DNA of 64,000 nucleotides from JAAYZM01 sp964510785 (lineage in GTDB: Bacteria; Actinomycetota; Actinomycetes; Actinomycetales; Cellulomonadaceae), in contig CAZECM010000001.1 of NCBI GenBank assembly GCA_964510785.1, positions 84,246 through 148,245 of the forward strand, written 5' to 3'. Numbering within the stretch: the first letter of the stretch is position 1; each line of letters opens with the position of its first letter. The notes below the pieces were generated by a model. That model was given only the letters and a program-made list of their open reading frames with translations, searched no databases and was not told the origin of the DNA. Of the stretch, positions 35,547 to 43,241 are shown one piece after another. The translations under genes and the position numbers were made by a program.

Positions 35547-35599
35547 AGTACAACGATTCTTTGTACTGGACTACAAAAGTTTCTTGTAGTCGACTACAA
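35547..35599. promoter_or_regulatory. Double palindromic operator
   Basis: AGTACAA-7 nt-TTGTACT (35547-35567) and GACTACAA-7 nt-TTGTAGTC (35569-35591) are two perfect palindromes with the same 7-nt centre spacing, followed by a third half-site GACTACAA (35592-35599). The block starts 10 bases upstream of the DUF4143 start codon, in the most A/T-rich DNA of the region, so it overlaps the promoter. A dimeric regulator binding twice in tandem is likely. Confidence 0.7.
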
Positions 35600-35839
35600 G
35601 CCAGCGCGGCGTTGGGCTGGTCGAGCGCGTCCGCCCCGAGCGAGATCACAGACCCCACGCTAGGTTGCGTGCTTGGTCGCACCGCGGTGAGGCCTTGTCC
35701 GACGACGTACCCCGGGCACTGCGCGAACGAGCGTGAGTCAACGGGCCACTCCCCCGCCAAGTGTGCGTGGTCAACGACCCTCCTAGCGACGTCGGAGGTG
35801 GCGCGTAGCGTCGCGGCTGAACGACACGAGGAGAGGACC

Positions 35840-36574
35840 ATGACTGTCTCCGAAGGTGGCGCCCCCGCCGCGCCGGTGCACCCCGACTCCAAGGCAATGA
35901 ACAAGATTGCGCTGACACTCGGACGCCCCAGGAGCTGGAGCGCCTTCACCGACCACTTCGAGGAGATCGCGCGGGCCATCGCAGCCACGGGACGCCCGCG
36001 TCCCCACGACAGCGCGGAAAGCGGGTCCGTCCGCCACCTCCTCGACGAGTTCGAGGTGTCCCATCCGTGCGCGCCTGACGACGGCATCGCCGCACGAGAC
36101 TGGCGCGCTCTGAATGACCTGGTCATCGAGCTCAACGGCATGGTCTGGAACGCCGACGCCCTGGAGTACGTGGCGGGCGTCGTCGGCGGGACAGGACGCC
36201 CGCACCCCGGCGGCTCTCTCCACGGCAGCGCGTACGAGACCTCTCTTGCCTTCTGGTCGGGGGAAGGGCCCAGGCTGCCGACGGGAACGCTTGTCATCAA
36301 GGTCGACGACGTCGACCTGCCGGACAACTTCTCCGAACCGTGGACCGCTTCGGCGTTCTGGCAGCTGAGGAACGGAGTGTCTGACATCGTCGGGGTCGGC
36401 GGTGGGCCCACGATCCCTGGTGCGCTTCGTGACCTTGCACTTGAGCTTGAAGCAAGAGGCGTGTTCCGCGCCTCCATTCCCAACTCCCCTAACGTGCCCA
36501 CGTTTGGCGACACCGACCCAAGCGACTTGCCTGGTCCGGCGCCGGGGGGAGCGTCGGAGTCGGCTTCACACTGA
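35840..36574 (+). CDS. Hypothetical protein
   Basis: A 244-residue protein starting MTVSEGGAPAAPVHPDSKAM with GAGGAGAGG eight bases ahead. It contains WSAFTDHFEEIARAIAATGR and DWRALNDLVIELNGMVWN as helical segments and a later strand-rich part ending in a Pro-rich tail. No domain, signal or membrane segment is recognised. It lies 20 bases ahead of the HNH endonuclease gene in the same orientation and is probably co-expressed. A role as immunity or sensing partner of that nuclease is only a guess from position. An extended frame upstream starting at 35561 overlaps the operator and is rejected. Confidence 0.6.
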   Translation: MTVSEGGAPAAPVHPDSKAMNKIALTLGRPRSWSAFTDHFEEIARAIAATGRPRPHDSAESGSVRHLLDEFEVSHPCAPDDGIAARDWRALNDLVIELNGMVWNADALEYVAGVVGGTGRPHPGGSLHGSAYETSLAFWSGEGPRLPTGTLVIKVDDVDLPDNFSEPWTASAFWQLRNGVSDIVGVGGGPTIPGALRDLALELEARGVFRASIPNSPNVPTFGDTDPSDLPGPAPGGASESASH

Positions 36575-36594
36575 GTCTCTGCCAAGCTCTGAGT

Positions 36595-37641
36595 GTGACC
36601 AGTGGAGGCGACGCTCGTGCATGGTTGTTGATGGCTGCGGGTGAGAACCGCGGCCACGGCGGCAACCTTGGGTACGACGACGAGATCGACAGCTACTACT
36701 CCTGGGACAGCAACGTTCCGAACCACAGGCAGATACAAGTCGGTGACCCTGTTGCGGTGTGGGACAAGCATGCGCTCCTCGGCATCTCCGTGATCGAGGA
36801 GATCGAGCGAGCACCTGGGTCCAAGCTGCTCTATCGATGTCCCCGCTGCAGCACGACGCGAATCAGCGAGCGCAAGCGTGCTGCGGCGAGGTATCGCTGC
36901 ATGAAGTGCCAGTACGAGTTCGTGGAGCCGCGGCTCGATGTGAAGATTGTTGACGTGTTCCGCGCTCGATACGACGCCGCGTGGACTGACCTCGATGGTC
37001 TCCTTGATGGACAGGAGATTCGGTCGCTCGCCGTGAACCCTGGCGACATCAACGCGATGCGGCCGATCGACTGGGCGAAGTTGCAGCGACTACTCGTCGA
37101 AAAGGGTGCGATCCGCGCAGTCACGCGTGCTACAGCCCGCATCGAGGTCAATCACGCAGCCTCGACAGGCATCTCTCTGGAAGTGCCAAGCGGGTTCAGA
37201 CACGCCTTGGTTCGTGTCAGGCGCGGCCAGCGCCAGTTCCGCGAGCACCTGCTGGCACACCAGGGGAGCGTGTGCGCGTTCACCGGCGGCGCCCCGCGCC
37301 GTGTCCTTGAGGCGGGGCACCTCTACAGCTTCGCGCAGCGCGGGCGACACGAGGACTACGGCGGGCTCATGCTCCGTCGCGACATCCATCGGTTGTTCGA
37401 CGACGGCGTCCTCGCCGTAGACCCTGACCGGCTGCGGGTGGACGTCGCCTCCGAACTTGAGCCATACCCCCAGTACGCGCGCCTTCATGACCAGAGGTTG
37501 GCTGTGGACGTTCGGGATGAGCAAGTGGCTTGGCTGGCGAAACACTGGAGCACCCACCGAGGTCCGAGCGACATCGCACTCAAGATGCCACTACCACTTG
37601 AGGACGGCGTAGAGGACACGTCACCATTGAGGCTGCAGTAA
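36595..37641 (+). CDS. HNH endonuclease with N-terminal EVE-like domain and zinc ribbon
   Basis: A 348-residue protein. Residues 8-72 (AWLLMAAGENRGHGG, then QIQVGDPVAVWD) look like an EVE/PUA-like domain, which reads modified bases in other restriction systems. Cys82, Cys85, Cys102 and Cys105 form a zinc ribbon (CPRC...CMKC). The C-terminal part (about 225-280) carries an HNH nuclease: CAFTGGAPRRVLEAGHLYSF, then LRRDIHRLFDDG. This combination suggests a modification-dependent (type IV-like) restriction enzyme. The GTG start has a poor ribosome site, so the true start may be a few codons later. It follows the unknown gene at 35840 and precedes the DISARM-like block. Confidence 0.72.
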   Translation: MTSGGDARAWLLMAAGENRGHGGNLGYDDEIDSYYSWDSNVPNHRQIQVGDPVAVWDKHALLGISVIEEIERAPGSKLLYRCPRCSTTRISERKRAAARYRCMKCQYEFVEPRLDVKIVDVFRARYDAAWTDLDGLLDGQEIRSLAVNPGDINAMRPIDWAKLQRLLVEKGAIRAVTRATARIEVNHAASTGISLEVPSGFRHALVRVRRGQRQFREHLLAHQGSVCAFTGGAPRRVLEAGHLYSFAQRGRHEDYGGLMLRRDIHRLFDDGVLAVDPDRLRVDVASELEPYPQYARLHDQRLAVDVRDEQVAWLAKHWSTHRGPSDIALKMPLPLEDGVEDTSPLRLQ

Positions 37642-37661
37642 GGGCGATCAGCACCAGGAGA

Positions 37662-37778
37662 TCATGCCCTCGGGGCGCGCGTGTGACGGTGGGTGCCGAT
37701 CTTGCGCCGGTAGGTGCCCAGGCGGTCGGCCTCGACGTGGATGACGTTGGCGGACGTGCCCCCGGTACGTTTACTCAC
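37662..37778 (-). CDS. Short open frame or gene remnant
   Basis: A 38-codon frame starts with GTG and reads VSKRTGGTSAN-VIHVEADRLGTYRRKIGTHRH-. The residue mix is protein-like and the codons are GC-rich in third position, unlike the surrounding intergenic DNA. It could be a very small gene or the end of a degraded transposase or recombinase. I recognise no family. The rest of the 300-base gap between the HNH and methyltransferase genes holds nothing I can support. Confidence 0.3.
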   Translation of the reverse strand: MSKRTGGTSANVIHVEADRLGTYRRKIGTHRHTRAPRA

Positions 37779-37943
37779 TTCTCGACGCGGGCAAGTCAGA
37801 TCCCGATCCGCTACCTCAGCGTCCTCCGAGATCGCTAGAGTTGCCGGTGCCAGCCGCGTCCGACACGAGGCAGGTCTAGGCCGATGAGGCAGGACCGTCT
37901 ACTGCCCGCCTCCGCGTGAGCACACGTCGAGAATGGAGCAAGT

Positions 37944-38975
37944 ATGGCGTTGCCAAAGATTGTCAGCCTATTCTCGGGCGCGGGAGGTTTGGATCTCGGG
38001 TTCAAGAGCTCCGGGTTCCCGCTGACGTTCGCTGTAGACGTGTCACCCGCGGCGATCCAGACACATAAGAGGAACTTTGAGGAAGCAACCTCGGTAGTGG
38101 AAGACCTTGTTGCAATCGGGCCTGACGGAGTTCTCAAGCACTTGGAGAGTCTTCTAGAACCAGGTGAATCAATTGGAGTGATCGGCGGGCCGCCATGCCA
38201 GGGATTCTCTCGCGCCAATGTCGGTTCGGCTGTGAACGACCCTCGCAACCTACTGCCCTCACTATATCTCGAGATTGTCGAAGCGCTCCAGGGCACGTAC
38301 ACGGTCGAGTTCGTCCTCTTCGAGAATGTCTTGGGAATTCGTGACGCCAAGCACTCCGTGACCTTCCGCGAGATCCTCTCTAGGTTCAAGAAAATGAAAC
38401 TCACCTCAGACGTCACCGAATACTCAGCTCTAGACTATGGCGTCGCCCAGACCCGGACCCGCGTCATCATCTCTGGATTCCGAGACGAAGTGGTCGCCCG
38501 AAACTTCAAACCATCGAAGGTTAAACCGAGCGACTTGACGGTGCGTTCGGTCATAGGCGATCTTCCCGAGCCAGTGTTCTTTGCCCGTGATCTTGATAGG
38601 TCGACGATTCCCCACCATGAGAATCACTGGACAATGCGTCCGATGTCAAGACGGTTCTCCCGGCCCGAAGGAGCCGATCGCGCGGGTCGCAGCTTCAGGC
38701 GGTTGGACTGGGAGAAGCCTAGTCCGACTGTTGCATACGGGCATCGAGAGATCCATGTGCACCCCGAGGGCCGTCGCCGCCTCAGCATCTACGAGGCCAT
38801 GCTCCTACAAGGCTTTCCGGACGACTTCGTTCTGGAGGGAACGCTCTCTGCGCAGGTCGAGCAGGTTTCCAACGCCGTCCCGCCACCTCTAGCTCAGGCG
38901 CTTGCCGTAGCCATCGAGACAGCATTGCGTGAGTTGGATGAACCCCCAACTGCACGCGAGGACCGGTCCGCATGA
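37944..38975 (+). CDS. C5-cytosine DNA methyltransferase (DrmMII-like)
   Basis: A 343-residue DNA methylase. FSGAGGLDLGF (residues 10-20) binds S-adenosylmethionine, GGPPCQGFS holds the catalytic Cys85, FENVLGI (126-132) is motif VI, and YGVAQTRTRVIISG is motif VIII. The target-recognition part is short. PTVAYGHREIHVHPEGRR and LQGFPDDFV complete motifs IX and X. It methylates cytosines in the host, marking self DNA. In class 2 DISARM the methyltransferase is of this kind (DrmMII). It is in the same orientation and 120 bases ahead of the two unknown genes, DrmA and DrmB. The recognition site cannot be derived. Confidence 0.93.
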   Translation: MALPKIVSLFSGAGGLDLGFKSSGFPLTFAVDVSPAAIQTHKRNFEEATSVVEDLVAIGPDGVLKHLESLLEPGESIGVIGGPPCQGFSRANVGSAVNDPRNLLPSLYLEIVEALQGTYTVEFVLFENVLGIRDAKHSVTFREILSRFKKMKLTSDVTEYSALDYGVAQTRTRVIISGFRDEVVARNFKPSKVKPSDLTVRSVIGDLPEPVFFARDLDRSTIPHHENHWTMRPMSRRFSRPEGADRAGRSFRRLDWEKPSPTVAYGHREIHVHPEGRRRLSIYEAMLLQGFPDDFVLEGTLSAQVEQVSNAVPPPLAQALAVAIETALRELDEPPTAREDRSA

Positions 38976-39094
38976 GAGCCCATGGGTGCCCGTCGGCCCG
39001 CGGAGCTCAGCCAACAACGACCAGTCGGCGATCTGTCTCGGAGGAGCTCACTAGTATCCGCTAGGTGGTCTAGGTTAGAGGGGAGGAATCGGTC

Positions 39095-40030
39095 GTGGAG
39101 TCATCTCTTGGCGCGCCAACCCGGCTCGTGCTCTCTGAGGACCCAGATAGTCCTGCCCACCCTGCCCGCTGGATCGGCCCCATGTTGGCCATGGGAACTC
39201 GAGCCGCTCGCTATCACCGGACGCTCAGCAATGTCCAGCTGGTGATCGCACTCTCCGTACCGATACGGGACTTTGCGGCGGCCCTGATTGGTTGTGGGTG
39301 GGTGCTCGCGAGCGACGCGCCAGCGCTGCCTGCCCCCCTGGAGACGCTCAGAGAGATGGAGCCCGGTCGGCCGCTGCGTGCAGTTAACAGCAGTCACGTA
39401 GTGACGGGACGGTTCTCGATGCTCGACGAAGCCGCGAGCTCGCCTCAAGCGTTGTTTGCGGGGAGGAAGTGGCGCGTCGATGGTATTCGGGCCCTCGCTC
39501 CCCTAGATGAACTAGACAGTTCAGAACGGGAGTCTCGACCGGAGCCAGGGAGCATCGAGCACTTGGCCCGTCTGGATCTGACTTGGGACGCTCGACTTGC
39601 GTACCCTGCCGCTGATCTCGCAATCGTCGGTACTTTGAAGTGGTTGGAGCAGGATCTCGATGCCTATCTGGCCATTGATGCGGACGTCCTGACGCCGAGT
39701 TCGATCAGGGTGATGCTGAAGCCGAAGGAGGCCAGGGTGGCGACATGGTATACGCGTCTGTTTGCCTCAGCGCGCCTTGCCGATCAACTGCCACTTCCGA
39801 AGGGTCTGAACGCAGTCATTCTTGACGGTAGCGGAGCGATCAAGTATTTAGGGGAAATCGAAGCCCCGGTTGTGATCTGCGTGCTCGATCGCTCGGTGGC
39901 CGACGAGACGGGAGCCGAACTCATAACTCAACTGAGAAACACGCGCGGCGAACCATTGTCGCTATCGAGGGATCTTGAATGGTCACCGCCAGAAGGTGTT
40001 GAAGCCCTAGCGTTCACGGTGCCCCTATGA
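39095..40030 (+). CDS. Unknown protein of DISARM-like block (1)
   Basis: A 311-residue protein beginning MESSLGAPTRLVLSEDPDSP with GTG start and GGGGAGGAA upstream. It has a predicted alpha/beta composition, with LVIALSVPIRDFAAALIGCG and VMLKPKEARVATWYTRLFAS as notable parts. No nuclease signature (no HxK pair), Walker motif or membrane segment is visible. It overlaps the next gene by ATGA, so the two proteins are produced in step. Together with that gene it sits where drmE lies in class 2 DISARM operons, and it may be half of a split DrmE or a replacement. I do not recognise it directly. Confidence 0.6.
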   Translation: MESSLGAPTRLVLSEDPDSPAHPARWIGPMLAMGTRAARYHRTLSNVQLVIALSVPIRDFAAALIGCGWVLASDAPALPAPLETLREMEPGRPLRAVNSSHVVTGRFSMLDEAASSPQALFAGRKWRVDGIRALAPLDELDSSERESRPEPGSIEHLARLDLTWDARLAYPAADLAIVGTLKWLEQDLDAYLAIDADVLTPSSIRVMLKPKEARVATWYTRLFASARLADQLPLPKGLNAVILDGSGAIKYLGEIEAPVVICVLDRSVADETGAELITQLRNTRGEPLSLSRDLEWSPPEGVEALAFTVPL

Positions 40031-41541
40031 GCCGCATTGACGCACTGAATCAGCGTTACGCGGCCTCCGCCAGCGTCGCCCGCAACGGCGTCGAGATTGT
40101 TGTGGTCGGCGATCCTGCCGGTGCACGCTTCAACATCGCAGTCCGTCGCCTCATCAGAGTCGCAAGGGAAGGGTCCAGTTCATATCTCGATGACCTCATC
40201 GGTGCGGCCAAGGCGCTGCGCTGGCGTCGGATCACCCAGCCTCAGCCAGTCCCGTTCAACTCCAGCCATCAATGTCTCGCTTCTGAGGTCACCAAACACG
40301 CCGAACGACTGCACGGCGCGATCGGTGACCAAGCGCTGCTCGATGAGTTGGTGTCCTCGGCGAAGGTTCTGGCCGAGACCGACTCTGAGATTGGCTTCAC
40401 TCTCTTGAGATCGATCGACGAAGTTGGTGCGGACAACTGCGTAGTGGTTGCCGCGAGCAAACCAGCCGTTGCTGGGTTGGGGGCGTGGCTTCGTGGCCAC
40501 CGAGTCCGGGTGCTCACGGTGGGTGAGCTAGAGCGCGAGCATTTCAAGCGCGAGCAAGCGTACGTTGTCGGACCGCCGAGATTCTTCCGTTCTTCGCTGG
40601 TGACGGCTCCCGTAACGGAAGAAGTGAGTTTCCTGATACCTGCATGGTTTGGAGATCGCGGAGTTCCCTGGTCAGCAATCTCGCATTATGCCGAAGGAGC
40701 CATTCGTCCAGAGCCACGAGTGTTCGTGGAAGGCGATACCTCTGAACCGGTGACTGATCTGCCAGACGACAGTGAAAACGAGGACGAGTATCTGCCGCAG
40801 CCAGCGTGGGGGGGTAGACGCGACGGCGACCGTGAGCCTACTAGTGAAGAGGTCGAGGCGCGACAGTTGCTCCTCGGCGGAAACCTCGCGATGTGGCTTG
40901 ATGACGGAGATCGTATTCGCTCCCTCGACCCCGACCAGCCCGTCGGCGAGCGTGTCACCTACACGGATATCCCAGCGGTCCGCACGGGTACGTACCTACT
41001 GCTTCGACAAGGTGAGACCGAGCGCAGCGCGCTCTACCTAGCAGCCATCGCGCGGCTCACGAGCGGCGATGCTGTAGACCGAGCGCAGGTTGCATGGAAG
41101 CACTTGCTCGCGGAACGGATTCACGAGGCTAGTTTCGAGGAAGTGGCACGGCAGTTGCGTGAAGCGGGAGTCCAGACGGCTGACCGAGCGCGAGCCTGGA
41201 CTGATCCCAGCCTGATCCGGCCGGCGAGCGATCAGGACTTCGAGAGCCTACTGCGGTGGCTCGGCGTCCCCGGTCAGCCGACCTTCGGCTACGCCACCAT
41301 GCTCCGCAAGACTCTCTACCAAGTAAGCGCTGAGATCGGGAAGCAGCTCGAAGCTGCCGTCTCTACCGCGGACCTGTCGGAGCTTGAAGCCACTGGCCAC
41401 CTTAGTATTGACATCAGGACCGAAGGGTTCCGTGGCATCCTCGCCACTCGAGTTCTGGCCGTATCGCCCTTCACCGAGATCGTGCCACGGCACGATGCGA
41501 GAGTGCCGTTCGCGGATCGGGGTGGGCAGTGGCTCGAATGA
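40027..41541 (+). CDS. Unknown protein of DISARM-like block (2), possible DrmE-like
   Basis: A 504-residue protein starting MSRIDALNQRYAASASVARN. The first half contains an alpha/beta region with SEIGFTLLRSIDEVGADNCV and LRGHRVRVLTVGELEREHFK, and the C-terminus ends FRGILATRVLAVSPFTEIVP. No catalytic motif could be seen. It overlaps the upstream gene (ATGA) and the nuclease-helicase (ATGA). It corresponds by position and size to a component of class 2 DISARM such as DrmE. That assignment rests on context, not on a motif. The acidic, low-complexity central stretch (DDSENEDEYLPQP) could be a linker between two domains. Confidence 0.55.
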   Translation: MSRIDALNQRYAASASVARNGVEIVVVGDPAGARFNIAVRRLIRVAREGSSSYLDDLIGAAKALRWRRITQPQPVPFNSSHQCLASEVTKHAERLHGAIGDQALLDELVSSAKVLAETDSEIGFTLLRSIDEVGADNCVVVAASKPAVAGLGAWLRGHRVRVLTVGELEREHFKREQAYVVGPPRFFRSSLVTAPVTEEVSFLIPAWFGDRGVPWSAISHYAEGAIRPEPRVFVEGDTSEPVTDLPDDSENEDEYLPQPAWGGRRDGDREPTSEEVEARQLLLGGNLAMWLDDGDRIRSLDPDQPVGERVTYTDIPAVRTGTYLLLRQGETERSALYLAAIARLTSGDAVDRAQVAWKHLLAERIHEASFEEVARQLREAGVQTADRARAWTDPSLIRPASDQDFESLLRWLGVPGQPTFGYATMLRKTLYQVSAEIGKQLEAAVSTADLSELEATGHLSIDIRTEGFRGILATRVLAVSPFTEIVPRHDARVPFADRGGQWLE

Positions 41542-43241
41542 TGCCCGCCTTCTGCCCGGACGATGCCCCACCGGGAGAGAGGGCCGTCTACGCGGTGCTG
41601 CGCGACAGTGAGGACACCGCCGAGTGGCTGGTGCTCCACTCTCTCGGCATCGCTAACCACGTTCGTCAGGTAGAGGGCGAAGCCGACTTCGTTGTCATCG
41701 TTCCGGATGTTGGCATCCTCGTCATCGAGGTCAAGTCGCACCAGTCAATCGACCGGAGGTCCGACGGCACCTGGAAGCTCGGCAACAACGCCCCCACCGT
41801 GCGTGGACCCTTCCAGCAATCCAGCGAAGCCATGCACAGTCTGCGGTCCTACCTGGAGAAGAAGAATGTCAACCTGCGCTCCATCCCAATGCTCTCGGCA
41901 GTCTGGTTCACCGGCGTCCGCGCCCGCACCATGCTGCTTTCGAGCCCAGAGTGGCACGACTGGCAGCTCATGGACTCTGAAGATGTCAAGGCCGCACCTT
42001 CCGCGATCCTGCGCACCCTTTCAGCCGGCACCACGCATCTCGCCGAGAAGATCAAGCATTTTTCGTACGGCGGTGTTGGACCGGACAGCGAGACATCTGC
42101 GCTGATCGCTAGCGTGCTCCGCCCCAAGTTTGAGTTGGCTACGGTTGCCGGGGACCGCCGACGCGCCCGGGAGTCGCAGCTCATTGCCTTCATAGGAGAG
42201 CAGTTCTTGGCGCTCGATGCCTCGTCGGACAATCACTCTGTCCTGTTTACGGGACCAGCCGGATCAGGCAAAACCTTCCTGGCAATGGAGTCCGCCCGAC
42301 GCGAGATCGCCACCGGCATGCAGGGCCGGTTGCTGTGCTTTAACCGCTTCCTCGGTAAACGACTCGCCAAAGATCTAGTGGAATTCAAGGAGCTCAGCGT
42401 CAGTACGCTCCACCACGAAATGCTGCGCCTGGCCAAGATCGACCGCATCCCGGAGGGCGCCGGACCCGAGTTTTGGAAGAAGGAGCTGCCGGAACGGGCA
42501 ATGGAAGCTCTCATCGATGGTGGCGGCTCGCGGCTCTCCGACTTTCTCATCGTCGATGAAATTCAGGACATTGCCACAGACTCATACCTCGATGTGCTCG
42601 ACTTAATGGTCGCCGGCGGGTTGAAGGAAGGGCGGCTGCTCCTCTACGGTGACTTCGACCGCCAGGCAATTTTCGACGACGAGACAGGGATTGATCGGCT
42701 ACGAGAGCGCTCTCCCTACTTGTCAACCCACAAGCTGATGCAGAACTGCCGCAACTTGCCGAGAATCGGCTATCAGGTGAATCTGCTGAGCCACCTGCAG
42801 CCCGGATACCACCAGTTTCGTCGTCAAGATGACGGCGTCGACCCCGTTTTTCATAAGTACAAGGCGGGACAGGACCAGTCGATGCTCCTCGCAACGGCGA
42901 TCCGCAGACTCAAGGGCGACGGCTTTGAGCTCAACGAGATTGTCGTCCTGAGTCCTCTTCGCGACGCCTCCACCGCAACTACCACGGGCGATCCTTGGCT
43001 CCGACAGATCCTGAAGCCTGCCGATGGCCTCGCCGCCCGTCCCGGTCAGGTGCACTACTCAACCATCCACGCGTACAAAGGACTCGATTCCCCTGCCATC
43101 GTGGTGACCGATCTCGATGAGACCGTCACGGCCGACAACTTCGACTCGTTGCTCTACGTCGGGCTAACCCGCGCCACTGACCGCCTCATCGCACTCATTG
43201 AAGCCACGACGTTCCGTCACGCCGTAGGAGGCACCGCATGA
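41538..43241 (+). CDS. NERD nuclease-UvrD-like helicase fusion
   Basis: A 567-residue protein. The N-terminal NERD domain (about residues 10-120) has the nuclease-like core Asp50...Glu64-x-Lys66 in ADFVVIVPDVGILVIEVKS. It is followed by a superfamily 1 helicase: Walker A GPAGSGKTF (about 240), Walker B VDEIQD (about 340), the GDFDRQAIFDD region, and motif VI VGLTRATDRL near the end. It should unwind DNA and may cut it. It is not a standard DISARM component, yet lies in the operon between the unknown genes and DrmA with ATGA overlaps on both sides. It could replace the missing DrmC nuclease. The ATG at 41538 overlaps the previous stop; a GTG at 41529 is an alternative. Confidence 0.85.
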   Translation: MMPAFCPDDAPPGERAVYAVLRDSEDTAEWLVLHSLGIANHVRQVEGEADFVVIVPDVGILVIEVKSHQSIDRRSDGTWKLGNNAPTVRGPFQQSSEAMHSLRSYLEKKNVNLRSIPMLSAVWFTGVRARTMLLSSPEWHDWQLMDSEDVKAAPSAILRTLSAGTTHLAEKIKHFSYGGVGPDSETSALIASVLRPKFELATVAGDRRRARESQLIAFIGEQFLALDASSDNHSVLFTGPAGSGKTFLAMESARREIATGMQGRLLCFNRFLGKRLAKDLVEFKELSVSTLHHEMLRLAKIDRIPEGAGPEFWKKELPERAMEALIDGGGSRLSDFLIVDEIQDIATDSYLDVLDLMVAGGLKEGRLLLYGDFDRQAIFDDETGIDRLRERSPYLSTHKLMQNCRNLPRIGYQVNLLSHLQPGYHQFRRQDDGVDPVFHKYKAGQDQSMLLATAIRRLKGDGFELNEIVVLSPLRDASTATTTGDPWLRQILKPADGLAARPGQVHYSTIHAYKGLDSPAIVVTDLDETVTADNFDSLLYVGLTRATDRLIALIEATTFRHAVGGTA

